A stretch of 32,128 nt of DNA, taken from positions 1-32,128 of the forward strand of contig CAMVQZ010000016.1 in the NCBI GenBank assembly GCA_947169745.1, written 5' to 3'. The notes below the pieces were generated by a model. That model did no database searches. It saw only the letters and a list, made by a program, of their open reading frames with translations, and was not told the origin of the DNA. Both the position numbers and the translations under genes were made by a program. Below, piece after piece: positions 17,019 to 25,082 of the stretch. How positions within the stretch are numbered: the stretch's first letter is position 1; every line of letters starts with the position of its first letter. The DNA comes from an uncultured Clostridia bacterium. GTDB lineage: Bacteria; Bacillota; Clostridia; Oscillospirales; Acutalibacteraceae.

Positions 17019-17331
17019 GAATATTGCCATCATCGGCGACAGCGAAAGCGTCAAGGGCTTCGGCGCTGTCGGTATAGATGTAATACTGTGCAACGAGCCC
17101 TCAGACAGCGCCGTTGTACTGAAAGCGGTGGCTGAAAGAGATACATATGCCATCATCTATATGACCGAGGAGCTTTTTGAGGCGTCAAAAAAGGAACGGG
17201 ATAAATATTCAGAAAAACCCGTGCCTGCAATAATACCCCTCCCCGGTGCGAGAGGAAACACAGGTATCGGCTCCAGGCGTCTTTCTGCCTTTGTTGAGCA
17301 GGCTGTAGGATCCGACATACTATTCAGATAA
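17011..17331 (+). CDS. ntpG: V-type ATPase subunit F (NtpG position)
   Basis: A 106-residue protein with the F-subunit Rossmann-like fold: NIAIIGDSESVKGFGAVGID, then YAIIYMTEEL and the C-terminal tail. Subunit F binds subunit D in the central axle and can stimulate ATP hydrolysis. I chose ATG 17011, inside the last codons of ntpC, because the product then starts M-V-K-x-I like relatives; an in-frame GTG at 17002 is possible. In Enterococcus nomenclature this gene is ntpG, elsewhere atpF. Confidence 0.9.
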   Translation: MVKNIAIIGDSESVKGFGAVGIDVILCNEPSDSAVVLKAVAERDTYAIIYMTEELFEASKKERDKYSEKPVPAIIPLPGARGNTGIGSRRLSAFVEQAVGSDILFR

Positions 17332-17380
17332 TACTCTTCGGCAGACGCCGATATACAACACTAATAAAGAGGTGTGAGAT

Positions 17381-19147
17381 TTGATAAGCGGAGTAATCAC
17401 AAAAGTAGCAGGCCCTCTTGTTATCGCAGAGGGAATGCGGAATGCAAATATGTTCGACGTTGTACGTGTAAGCGACCAGAGACTTATCGGAGAGATAATC
17501 GAGATGCACGGAGACAAGGCTTCTATCCAGGTTTATGAGGAGACCTCCGGTCTCGGCCCCGGAGAAGCTGTGGAATCCACCGGCGCTCCCCTTTCGGTCG
17601 AACTGGGTCCCGGTCTCATCGGAGCTATCTACGATGGTATACAGCGTCCCCTTAACGAGATAATGAGGGTAGCAGGCAACAACCTCAAAAGAGGTGTAGA
17701 GGTGCCCTCTCTCGACCATAAAAAGAAATGGGAATTCAAGCCCTGCGCCAAAAAAGGCGATGAAGTAGTTGCCGGTGACGTTATCGGCACAGTTCAGGAG
17801 ACCCATGCGGTGCTCCACAAGGTACTCGTTCCCAATAAGATCTCCGGAAAGATAAAGGATATCCGCTCCGGAGAATTCACTGTTGATGATGTAGTTGCTG
17901 TTGTTGAAAAGGACGGCAATGAGGAAGAAATCAGGATGGCTACCAAGTGGCCTGTCCGTGTGGGCAGACCCTACAAGAGAAAACTCTCCCCGGATATACT
18001 TCTCACCACCGGTCAGAGAACAATAGATACCCTCTTCCCTATCGCAAAGGGCGGTGTCGCAGCTGTTCCGGGTCCCTTCGGCTCAGGCAAGACAGTCGTT
18101 CAGCATCAGCTGGCTAAATGGGCTTCCGCAGATATAATCGTATATATAGGCTGCGGAGAGCGCGGAAATGAAATGACAGACGTTCTCAATGAGTTCCCGG
18201 AGCTTAAGGATCCGAGAACAGGCAACTCCCTGATGGAGAGAACCGTTCTGATCGCAAATACATCAGATATGCCCGTTGCTGCCCGTGAGGCTTCTATCTA
18301 TACAGGTATCACTATTGCTGAATATTTCAGGGATATGGGATATACCGTAGCTCTTATGGCAGATTCCACCTCCCGTTGGGCAGAGGCTCTTCGTGAAATG
18401 TCCGGACGTCTTGAGGAAATGCCCGGTGAAGAAGGTTATCCCGCTTATCTGGGAAGCCGTCTTGCTCAGTTCTACGAAAGAGCCGGAAGAATAATAGTTA
18501 ACGGCAGTAATGATACAGAGGGTGCTCTCTCAGTTATCGGAGCCGTTTCACCTCCCGGCGGTGACATTTCCGAGCCGGTATCCCAGGCTACCCTCCGTAT
18601 CGTAAAGGTATTCTGGGGACTTGATGCAAGTCTCGCATACAAGAGACACTTCCCCGCAATAAACTGGCTCACAAGCTATTCGCTTTATACAGACCAGCTT
18701 TCCGATTGGTATGCAAAGAATGCCTCACCTGATTTTATGGAGCTGAGGGGCAGGCTTATGGCTCTTCTCCAGGATGAATCCGAGCTCCAGGAAATCGTCA
18801 ACCTTGTTGGTATGGACGCTCTTTCCGCTCCCGACAGGCTCAAGCTGGAAACAGCAAGGGCTATCCGTGAGGACTATCTGCACCAGAACGCCTTTGACTC
18901 TGTGGATACCTACACCTCCCTGAAAAAGCAGGTTCTGATGATGAGAGCTATCCTCCTGTGCTATGACAAGTCTATCGAGGCTCTTGAACAGGGCGCAAAT
19001 GTGGACCTTCTCATCGGAATGCTTGTCCGCGAGAGAATAGGACGATTCAAGTATGAAAAGGAAGAAAATATAGATCAGGAATTTGCTTCTATCAGTGCAA
19101 TTCTTGACAAGGAAATAAAGGATGCCCTGGAAAGGAGTGAGGACTGA
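17381..19147 (+). CDS. ntpA: V-type ATPase catalytic subunit A
   Basis: A 588-residue catalytic subunit. Walker A GPFGSGKT is at 231-238 and the catalytic GER motif has Glu 260 and Arg 261, followed by the Walker [35 protein letters not shown] region. The non-homologous insertion at about 115-190 that marks A- and V-type A subunits is present. The start is TTG at 17381 ([18 protein letters not shown]), with AGAGGTG at 17368-17374. The stop overlaps the ntpB start as TGATG, coupling the two ring subunits in equal amounts. Confidence 0.98.
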   Translation: MISGVITKVAGPLVIAEGMRNANMFDVVRVSDQRLIGEIIEMHGDKASIQVYEETSGLGPGEAVESTGAPLSVELGPGLIGAIYDGIQRPLNEIMRVAGNNLKRGVEVPSLDHKKKWEFKPCAKKGDEVVAGDVIGTVQETHAVLHKVLVPNKISGKIKDIRSGEFTVDDVVAVVEKDGNEEEIRMATKWPVRVGRPYKRKLSPDILLTTGQRTIDTLFPIAKGGVAAVPGPFGSGKTVVQHQLAKWASADIIVYIGCGERGNEMTDVLNEFPELKDPRTGNSLMERTVLIANTSDMPVAAREASIYTGITIAEYFRDMGYTVALMADSTSRWAEALREMSGRLEEMPGEEGYPAYLGSRLAQFYERAGRIIVNGSNDTEGALSVIGAVSPPGGDISEPVSQATLRIVKVFWGLDASLAYKRHFPAINWLTSYSLYTDQLSDWYAKNASPDFMELRGRLMALLQDESELQEIVNLVGMDALSAPDRLKLETARAIREDYLHQNAFDSVDTYTSLKKQVLMMRAILLCYDKSIEALEQGANVDLLIGMLVRERIGRFKYEKEENIDQEFASISAILDKEIKDALERSED

Positions 19148-20517
19148 TGCCAAAGGAATACCGCACTATAAGAGAGGTTGCCGGTCCTCTGATGATGGTC
19201 AGCGACGTTGAAGATGTAACATATAACGAGCTGGGAGAAATAGAGCTTCCCAACGGCGATATCAGACGCTGCCAGGTACTGGAGATAGACGGCAAAAATG
19301 CTCTTGTTCAGCTTTTTGAGTCCGCAGCAGGCATTAACCTCGCCGGCTCAAAGGTGAGATTTATCGGAAAATCAATGGAGCTTCCCGTATCTCCCGATAT
19401 GCTCTCCAGAGTTTTTGACGGTCTGGGTAATCCCATCGACGGCGGTCCTGCTATTATACCGGAAAAAAGACTGGATATAAACGGAACTCCTATGAATCCT
19501 GCAGCAAGAGACTATCCTCAGGAATTTATACAGACGGGTATCTCAGCTATTGACGGACTGAATACTCTCGTCAGAGGTCAGAAGCTTCCCATCTTCTCCG
19601 CCTCCGGTCTCCCCCATGCCCAGCTTGCAGCCCAGATCGCAAGACAGGCAGCTGTCCGCGGAAAGAATGAACAGTTTGCGGTTGTATTTGCCGCAATGGG
19701 TATTACCTATGAGGAATCCGATTATTTTGTACAGTCCTTCAAGGAGACCGGCGCAATCGACAGAACTGTAATGTTTGTAAACCTTGCAAACGACCCGGCT
19801 ATCGAGCGTATCGCAACTCCGAGAATGGCTCTTACTGCCGCAGAATATCTTGCGTTTGATATGGGAATGCACGTTCTCGTTATTATGACAGATATCACAA
19901 ACTATGCAGACGCTCTCCGTGAGGTCTCCGCCGCAAGAAAGGAAGTTCCCGGCAGACGAGGCTATCCCGGATATATGTATACCAACCTGGCAACTCTTTA
20001 TGAGCGTGCCGGCAGACAGAAGGGTAAGGATGGTTCCATCACCCTTATACCGATACTGACAATGCCGGAGGACGACAAGACCCATCCTATCCCTGACCTT
20101 ACAGGATATATCACAGAGGGTCAGATCATCCTCAGCCGTGAGCTTTACAGAAAGGGCGTCACTCCGCCTATTGATGTTCTTCCCTCTCTTTCCAGACTTA
20201 AGGACAAGGGTATAGGTGAAGGCAGAACAAGAGAGGATCACGCAGCTACAATGAACCAGCTTTTCTCTGCCTATGCAAGAGGAAAGGACGCAAGAGAGCT
20301 GATGATCGTCCTTGGCGAAGCTGCTCTTACAGACATTGATAAAAAATATGCTGAATTTGCCGAGGCCTTTGAGAGAGAATATGTATCCCAGGGATACACT
20401 GCAAACCGTTCTATCGAGGAAACTCTCGATATTGGCTGGAAGCTTCTGCATATACTTCCCAGAAGCGAGCTCAAACGTATCAAAGACGATATGCTCGACA
20501 AATACTATGCTGAATGA
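19147..20517 (+). CDS. ntpB: V-type ATPase regulatory subunit B
   Basis: A 456-residue non-catalytic partner of A in the A3B3 ring. It has no Walker A; at the corresponding place it reads [19 protein letters not shown], as usual for B subunits. Other marks are [48 protein letters not shown]-type sequence through about 235-285 and [17 protein letters not shown]. Length is normal. Its ATG lies inside the TGATG junction with ntpA. Confidence 0.98.
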   Translation: MPKEYRTIREVAGPLMMVSDVEDVTYNELGEIELPNGDIRRCQVLEIDGKNALVQLFESAAGINLAGSKVRFIGKSMELPVSPDMLSRVFDGLGNPIDGGPAIIPEKRLDINGTPMNPAARDYPQEFIQTGISAIDGLNTLVRGQKLPIFSASGLPHAQLAAQIARQAAVRGKNEQFAVVFAAMGITYEESDYFVQSFKETGAIDRTVMFVNLANDPAIERIATPRMALTAAEYLAFDMGMHVLVIMTDITNYADALREVSAARKEVPGRRGYPGYMYTNLATLYERAGRQKGKDGSITLIPILTMPEDDKTHPIPDLTGYITEGQIILSRELYRKGVTPPIDVLPSLSRLKDKGIGEGRTREDHAATMNQLFSAYARGKDARELMIVLGEAALTDIDKKYAEFAEAFEREYVSQGYTANRSIEETLDIGWKLLHILPRSELKRIKDDMLDKYYAE

Positions 20518-20535
20518 TCCTGTGGGGGTTCTTAA

Positions 20536-21213
20536 ATGGCTATAATGAATGTTAACCCGACAAGAATGCAGATGACTAAGCTCAAAAAGCAGCTCCAGAC
20601 TGCAAAGAGAGGTCATAAAATGCTCAAGGATAAAAGAGATGAGCTGATGCGCCAGTTTATTGAGCTGGTACAGGAAAACAAGAAGCTGAGAGATGAGGTG
20701 GAGAAAAAGCTTTCTGAATGTAACGCCCATTTTATCAGCGCCAGCTCTGTAATGAGCCATCAGGCTCTGGACAGCTCCCTTATGTCCTCAAAACAGCAGA
20801 CGGGTGTGGAAATAGATTCAAAAAATATAATGAGCGTTGATGTTCCTGTCTTTTCCTCTGTGGCAGAAAGCCCCAACGAGGGAGATATCTTCCCCTATGG
20901 CTTCGCCTTTACCTCATTTGAGCTGGACGGCGCAGTAATGTCTCTGCAGGAGCTTCTCCCGGAGCTTATCCGTCTTGCAGAAACAGAAAAAAGCTGTGAG
21001 CTTATGGCAGCGGAAATAGAAAGAACAAGACGAAGGGTAAATTCTCTGGAACACGTTATGATCCCAAGGTATGAGGAGACTATCAAATACATCTCCATGA
21101 AGCTTGAGGAAAACGACAGAAGCAGCCGTACAAGGCTGATGAAGGTCAAGGATATGCTCCTGGACAAGGCGCACAATTATTCCGGAAAATATACAAACCC
21201 AGCCGGGGAATGA
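20536..21213 (+). CDS. ntpD: V-type ATPase subunit D (central axle)
   Basis: A 225-residue protein with the two long helices of the rotor axle: NVNPTRMQMTKLKKQLQTAK...RDELMRQFIELV at the start and AAEIERTRRRVNSLEHVMIPRYEETIKYISMKLEENDR near the C-terminus, which fold into one antiparallel coiled coil. The NPTRM motif is diagnostic. GGGGG at 20523-20527 precedes the ATG. It is the last gene of the operon; no H or J homologue of the Enterococcus operon follows. Confidence 0.95.
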   Translation: MAIMNVNPTRMQMTKLKKQLQTAKRGHKMLKDKRDELMRQFIELVQENKKLRDEVEKKLSECNAHFISASSVMSHQALDSSLMSSKQQTGVEIDSKNIMSVDVPVFSSVAESPNEGDIFPYGFAFTSFELDGAVMSLQELLPELIRLAETEKSCELMAAEIERTRRRVNSLEHVMIPRYEETIKYISMKLEENDRSSRTRLMKVKDMLLDKAHNYSGKYTNPAGE

Positions 21214-21255
21214 TCCCCTGAATAATACAATAATATAAAATATAATATAATAAAC

Positions 21256-21291
21256 AAAGCACTTATGGTATCGAAGCCATAAGTGCTTTTC
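21256..21291. terminator. Strong terminator after the ATPase operon, probably bidirectional
   Basis: A perfect 13-bp stem (AAAGCACTTATGG with CCATAAGTGCTTT) closes an 8-nt loop. The T-run (T4 at 21287-21290) follows on the plus strand, and A-rich sequence upstream gives TTTGTTTA on the minus strand. It may also stop transcription from the fabV operon. Confidence 0.92.
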
Positions 21292-21307
21292 TATGCATAA
21301 GATGTCA

Positions 21308-21479
21308 GGGGCTATGCCTCCGAACCCCCCGGAGTATTTCGCTGTCTGCGAACAGCGACCAAAGGCTCTGCCTTTGGAAACCGCAGCCTTTGTAAAGGCT
21401 GGCGAAACTTTATGTCTGGTATTCTGTTACTTTCATCGCGGCACGAGAATATCCGAAACAGAGAGCACAGGCACTGTGC
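21308..21479. repeat. Cluster of five short hairpins
   Basis: Five palindromes lie in 172 bp: GGGGC-TAT-GCCTC (21308-21320), CGCTGT/ACAGCG (21340-21357), CCAAAGGC-TCT-GCCTTTGG (21359-21377), CAGCCTTT-GT-AAAGGCTG (21384-21401) and GCACAG-GCA-CTGTGC (21465-21479). No gene is present. It lies between the two convergent operons, and looks like REP/BIME-type intergenic repeat material that could shield mRNA ends. Confidence 0.65.
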
Positions 21480-21500
21480 AGGCGTCGACGCTGCCGATGG

Positions 21501-22679
21501 TTACTGTTCCAGGCTGGGGATACGGACGTCAGGGTCGATGTCGGCGTCGTAGTCTACTCCGTCGATTCCGAAGCCGAAGAGCCTGTAGAAATCCTGATGA
21601 TATCCCTCCAGGTCTGCGTGAGTATCCAGGTTGTCGCTGCTTATTTCAGACCACAGTTTATTCACCTCTGTCTGAATCTCATCCTGCATTTCCAGGTCGT
21701 CCATACGGATCCTTCCCGTATCGTCTGTCTTTGTCTCTCCGCAGAATATTTTCTCATTGAACATCCTGCACATCTGCTCAATGCAGCCCTCGTGGACATT
21801 GTGAGCCTTCATAACCTTATAGAGAATAGAGATATAAAGGGGAACTATCGGAATCGCAGCACTGGACTGGGTGACAAGAGCCTTGTTTACGGAAATATAA
21901 GCCCTGATGCCTTTTTCGGTTATTTCCTTTGAGGCAGCAAAAAGATCATCCTTTGCCTTTCCGATTGAGCCGTCAGCATACATTGGATGTGTTATTTCCG
22001 GACCGATATATGAATAAGCCACTGTAACAGCATCGTCCTCAATAGCATCAGCTGCTTTGAGAGCTTCTATCCAGAGCTTCCAGTCGTCTCCGCCCATAAC
22101 GCGGACTGTCGCTTCTATCTCCTCTTCCGTTGCCGGTTCAACTGTAATGTTGCTTACTGTATTGTCCTTCAGATTTATTGTCTTATTTGTATATGACTCT
22201 CCTACGGTCTTGAGAACAGATGTATAGACAGTCCCGTCCTCCATTGTCCTTCTGGGAGCTGCAAGGCTGTATATAACACAGTCTACCTTTCCCATATCCT
22301 TCTTGATGAGTTCGATAGTCTTTTCCTTGATCTCCTTTGAATATGCGTCACCGTTTATGGTCTTTGCATAAAGTCCGTCAGCAGCAGCAAATTCCTCAAA
22401 AGCCGCTGTATTATACCAGCCGGAGGTAGCTGTCCTTGAGCCGGATGCTGCTCTGTCAAAAATAACTCCTAATGTGGCTGCGCCGTAGGAATAGGCTGCA
22501 GAGATTCTTGAAGCAAGTCCGTAACCCATTGAAGCGCCTACAACAAGGACTTTTTTAGGTCCCCTTTCGCTGTGAGGCTGTGCCTTGACATAATCGATCT
22601 GGGCTTTAACAGAGGCTTTGCAGCCCTCTGCGTGAGCTGTTGTGCAGATAAATCCTCTTACCTTTGGTTTGACTATCAT
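21501..22679 (-). CDS. fabV: Enoyl-ACP / trans-2-enoyl-CoA reductase
   Basis: A 392-residue monomeric reductase of the FabV/Ter family, which reduces the trans-2 double bond in the last step of each fatty-acid elongation round. Seen: the nucleotide loop GASMGYG (48-54), FDR at 74-76 where an acidic residue points to NADH, PGW-like SGWYN, and the family catalytic pair Tyr 234 and Lys 243 (Y-x8-K) in HPMYADGSIGKAK. AAAGGATGATC lies ahead of the ATG. It is last in a minus-strand operon. Whether it works on ACP or CoA substrates cannot be told from sequence. FabV-type enzymes are usually insensitive to triclosan. Confidence 0.95.
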   Translation of the reverse strand: MIVKPKVRGFICTTAHAEGCKASVKAQIDYVKAQPHSERGPKKVLVVGASMGYGLASRISAAYSYGAATLGVIFDRAASGSRTATSGWYNTAAFEEFAAADGLYAKTINGDAYSKEIKEKTIELIKKDMGKVDCVIYSLAAPRRTMEDGTVYTSVLKTVGESYTNKTINLKDNTVSNITVEPATEEEIEATVRVMGGDDWKLWIEALKAADAIEDDAVTVAYSYIGPEITHPMYADGSIGKAKDDLFAASKEITEKGIRAYISVNKALVTQSSAAIPIVPLYISILYKVMKAHNVHEGCIEQMCRMFNEKIFCGETKTDDTGRIRMDDLEMQDEIQTEVNKLWSEISSDNLDTHADLEGYHQDFYRLFGFGIDGVDYDADIDPDVRIPSLEQ

Positions 22680-22698
22680 TTAGATCATCCTTTCAAAA

Positions 22699-23517
22699 TT
22701 ATTTTTTTATTTCAGTGTATTTATTGGTTTTCTGATCCAGGACAAGCACCCTGTCGGTGCCGTCGGCTGTAACGAATATGGGAGAGCTTAATTTGGTCAC
22801 TAATTCAAAATTGAGCTTCGGATTGTATTTATAGCACTTCACGCCCTCTCTTGTATCTAATTTGCTGTCGGTCTCAAAGGTATAATCAGAAAGGCTTTCC
22901 TTCAGACCCAGCTTTTTCATATCCAGTCCGCAGATGGCAAACAGAGCCTCGCTTGCGCTTTTCTTTGCGCCGGGGTACAGCTCCTCCTGGCTCTTGTCCT
23001 TTTTGCCGCTGTCCTTTTCGCAGGGGACATATGTTCCTGTCCAGTCCTTTTTAAGTATCTCTGAGCCGTCACAGGCAACTAATACATCTGTTCCGAAATA
23101 AATCCTTACAGAGTTTTTCTCCTTATAAAAGCACAGATAAAAATAATCCTTGCCGTTTCTTTTCGTTATATCATAATAGAATTTTTTAAAATCCGCTGCC
23201 TTCGAGGGAAGATAGAAGCCCTCAAAGCTGCAGGAATCCACAAGCTTTTCCGCTTCCTCCTTGCTTATGCTGCCCTTCGGGGGAATGATCTCATTTTCCT
23301 TGGTGTCTCTTTCTATAAGATCTCCGGTCTTTTTCGGATCGGGTGCGCTTTCCTCCGGATGAAGGTCATAGACTACCTTTCCCTCCGAATCAACGCTGAT
23401 CTGTATATCACCGCTGCCATCCGGGTTTTCGGGATCCCTTTCGCCCTCTCCGGTACAGCCGCAAAGTCCGGCTATACTCAGTGCCAGAAGAGCAGCCAAC
23501 ATAATTTTCTTTTTCAT
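22699..23517 (-). CDS. Unknown lipoprotein
   Basis: A 272-residue protein with a lipoprotein signal: basic KKK start, hydrophobic stretch, and LCGC with the lipidated Cys at 21. A Pro, Asp, Glu and Lys-rich linker (about 22-80) follows, then a globular part with many aromatic residues (FYLPSKAADFKKFYYDI, YFYLCFYKEKN) and a C-terminal segment DGTDRVLVLDQKTNKYTEIKK. I do not recognise the family. It lies between rlmA and fabV with short gaps (15 and 19 bp), so it is co-transcribed. Location: outer face of the cytoplasmic membrane. Confidence 0.8.
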   Translation of the reverse strand: MKKKIMLAALLALSIAGLCGCTGEGERDPENPDGSGDIQISVDSEGKVVYDLHPEESAPDPKKTGDLIERDTKENEIIPPKGSISKEEAEKLVDSCSFEGFYLPSKAADFKKFYYDITKRNGKDYFYLCFYKEKNSVRIYFGTDVLVACDGSEILKKDWTGTYVPCEKDSGKKDKSQEELYPGAKKSASEALFAICGLDMKKLGLKESLSDYTFETDSKLDTREGVKCYKYNPKLNFELVTKLSSPIFVTADGTDRVLVLDQKTNKYTEIKK

Positions 23518-23532
23518 TTTGTATGCTCCTTT

Positions 23533-24351
23533 TTATCTTTTTCTTAATACTCTGATAATATAATTCACTGTCAGGTCTGTTTTATTCCTTCCCTCCAGTT
23601 CCTTTTCCTTGCCGTATTTTATGCGGTGAAAATGAGGGGTCATTTCCAGAAGCTCCCTGAGAGCTTTCTCGTCAAGGCTTATTCCGAAGCTTCTGTCATA
23701 TTCGCAAAGAGTTTCAAAGCCATCTCCGTGAGGCGCCGGCTTCTTATTCTGATCAAAGACCTGGTCATATATCATTCTCTTCAGTTCAATCAGATGTCTG
23801 GATCCGGCTGTGACCTCAATCAGTATCCCGCCCTTTTTCAGTATTCTCTCGTATTCGTCATTTACAAAAAGCGAAAATACTGCCGTCGCTGCATCTGCGC
23901 TGCCGCTTGCGACAGGTATGTGAGAGGCTGTGGCAACGATCCAGGTGATATCCCTGTCCCTGGAGCAGGACATTTTTGCCCCCTCCTTGGAAATATCCAC
24001 TCCGATACACTGCGCATTCAGTTCCTTTTTCAGTATACTGGTGTAATATCCCTCTCCGCTGCCTATATCTATCAGAACAGGATGTTCGCTCCTGCAGTTT
24101 TCCTTCAGAAGCCCTGCAATATCGTCACAGACAGGTCTGTAAAATCCCCGGTCAAGAAAGGCTCTTCTGGAAATCAGCATCTCCTTTGCATCTCCCGGTG
24201 AAATGGAATGCTTATCCTGCACCAGAAGAAGATTCAGATAGCCCTGTCTTGCCTTATCAAAGCTGTGACCCTTCTTACATATAAATTTATTCTCGTTTTC
24301 CGCAAGAGGTCTGCCGCAGACCGGACAGGTAAGTATATCCCTCGCCGACAA
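23533..24351 (-). CDS. rlmA: 23S rRNA (guanine-N1)-methyltransferase, RlmA type
   Basis: A 272-residue SAM-dependent methyltransferase of the RlmA family (E. coli RlmA has 269), which methylates a guanine in helix 35 of 23S rRNA (G745 or G748). The N-terminal zinc finger has Cys 9, Cys 12, Cys 25 and His 29, followed by the diagnostic QGYLNLLLVQDKHS...GD and ARRAFLD-like region, and the SAM motif VLIDIGSGEGYYT. I chose TTG 24351: AGGAG lies 8 bp upstream, the length then fits, and the start falls 14 bp after the sprT-like stop. The longer frame would overlap that gene and has an atypical N-terminus. Confidence 0.9.
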   Translation of the reverse strand: MSARDILTCPVCGRPLAENENKFICKKGHSFDKARQGYLNLLLVQDKHSISPGDAKEMLISRRAFLDRGFYRPVCDDIAGLLKENCRSEHPVLIDIGSGEGYYTSILKKELNAQCIGVDISKEGAKMSCSRDRDITWIVATASHIPVASGSADAATAVFSLFVNDEYERILKKGGILIEVTAGSRHLIELKRMIYDQVFDQNKKPAPHGDGFETLCEYDRSFGISLDEKALRELLEMTPHFHRIKYGKEKELEGRNKTDLTVNYIIRVLRKR

Positions 24352-24365
24352 AATATCATCTCCTG

Positions 24366-24851
24366 TTATTGTATCCTTTTCAGCCTGCCGCCGCAAGTGC
24401 AAAGGTAATACTCCGGATGCTGCACCAGACGGCTTTTTCTGCTTCGTCTTATAACATTGCCGCAGCGCTGACACATCAGCTTATGTCTCTCCGGCATTTC
24501 TGTGCTTATTCCGTATTTTTCCGGGTCTGTAGTCCGGGATATATCGTATCCGAAAATATTATTCATCCGGGCGGCATAGCCTTTGAAAACCGCACCGTGA
24601 TTGCTGCAGCCTTTGCAGGTATGTATCAGCTCGTGAGCCAGAGTCTGTCTCAGAGCAATCTCCGGAGCACTGAGGAGTCTCTCTGAAACACTGATGACAA
24701 AGCCGGTTCTTTCATTTCCCCTGCAGCTTCCCAGAATAGTCCTCGCTCTGGTATTGATCCTGACCCCGGGATGGATATTCAAAGAATAAGGTATTCCTGC
24801 TGCCGCAGCTTCCTTTTTTATTTCTGCAAATATCCTGTCCGCATCATTCAT
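24366..24851 (-). CDS. SprT-like zinc metalloprotein
   Basis: A 161-residue protein with a zinc-protease helix, LAHELIHTCKGCSNHGAVFKGYA: His 73, Glu 74, His 77 and a third His at 85. A C-terminal zinc ribbon follows (Cys 127, Cys 130, Cys 151, Cys 153). This is the SprT-like domain layout shared with SprT and the SPRTN family, where proteolysis of DNA-crosslinked proteins is known in eukaryotes; bacterial function is unclear. ATG 24851 is preferred over the TTG one codon earlier, with GGGAGG 8-9 bp ahead. First gene of the minus-strand operon. Confidence 0.85.
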   Translation of the reverse strand: MNDADRIFAEIKKEAAAAGIPYSLNIHPGVRINTRARTILGSCRGNERTGFVISVSERLLSAPEIALRQTLAHELIHTCKGCSNHGAVFKGYAARMNNIFGYDISRTTDPEKYGISTEMPERHKLMCQRCGNVIRRSRKSRLVQHPEYYLCTCGGRLKRIQ

Positions 24852-24886
24852 CAATCTGCCCTCCCGTAAAGCTCCTCCGACATCTG

Positions 24887-24918
24887 TCTCTATATTATAA
24901 CATCTCTATATTATAACA
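24887..24918 (-). repeat. 16-bp exact tandem duplication carrying two -10-like boxes
   Basis: TCTCTATATTATAACA occurs twice without a gap (24887-24902 and 24903-24918). Read on the minus strand each copy contains TATAAT (24894-24899 and 24910-24915), ahead of the sprT-like gene. No good -35 at 17 bp was found, so these may be weak or accessory start sites. Confidence 0.6.
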
Positions 24919-24948
24919 TAAATATCAACAAATCAACGCCGTAAGGCT

Positions 24949-24977
24949 ATTATACCATAAAATCACATACTTGAAAA
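24949..24977 (-). promoter_or_regulatory. Promoter for the minus-strand sprT-rlmA-fabV operon
   Basis: On the minus strand, TTTTCA (24972-24977), a 17-bp spacer and a perfect TATAAT (24949-24954). The leader would be about 90 bases and pass over the 16-bp tandem duplication. Confidence 0.6.
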
Positions 24978-24994
24978 CAAAAATATATTTCTGC

Positions 24995-25013
24995 AGTGCG
25001 TGCTCGCACCGGG
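24995..25013. repeat. Small fragment R7 of the repeat family
   Basis: AGTGCGTGCTCGCACCGGG matches the head hairpin segment of the family, with stem GTGCG-TGCT-CGCAC at 24996-25009. It ends about 5 bp before the alr -35 box. It is short enough that chance remains possible. Confidence 0.5.
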
Positions 25014-25017
25014 CTGG

Positions 25018-25046
25018 TTGACATCGGGGTGGGTATGGAGTAAAAT
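25018..25046 (+). promoter_or_regulatory. Promoter for the alr-polA-tsaD operon
   Basis: Consensus TTGACA (25018-25023), a 17-bp spacer and TAAAAT (25041-25046), the same boxes and spacing as the gtrA promoter. It faces away from the minus-strand sprT-operon promoter 40 bp upstream. Confidence 0.85.
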
Positions 25047-25082
25047 AGAAGGTACACAAAACTTAATGTGAGGCTTGATATT

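Noticed and set aside
24352-24474. Longer RlmA with 41 extra residues
   Set aside because: It overlaps the end of the sprT-like gene, makes the protein longer than the family, and TTG 24351 has a good ribosome site.
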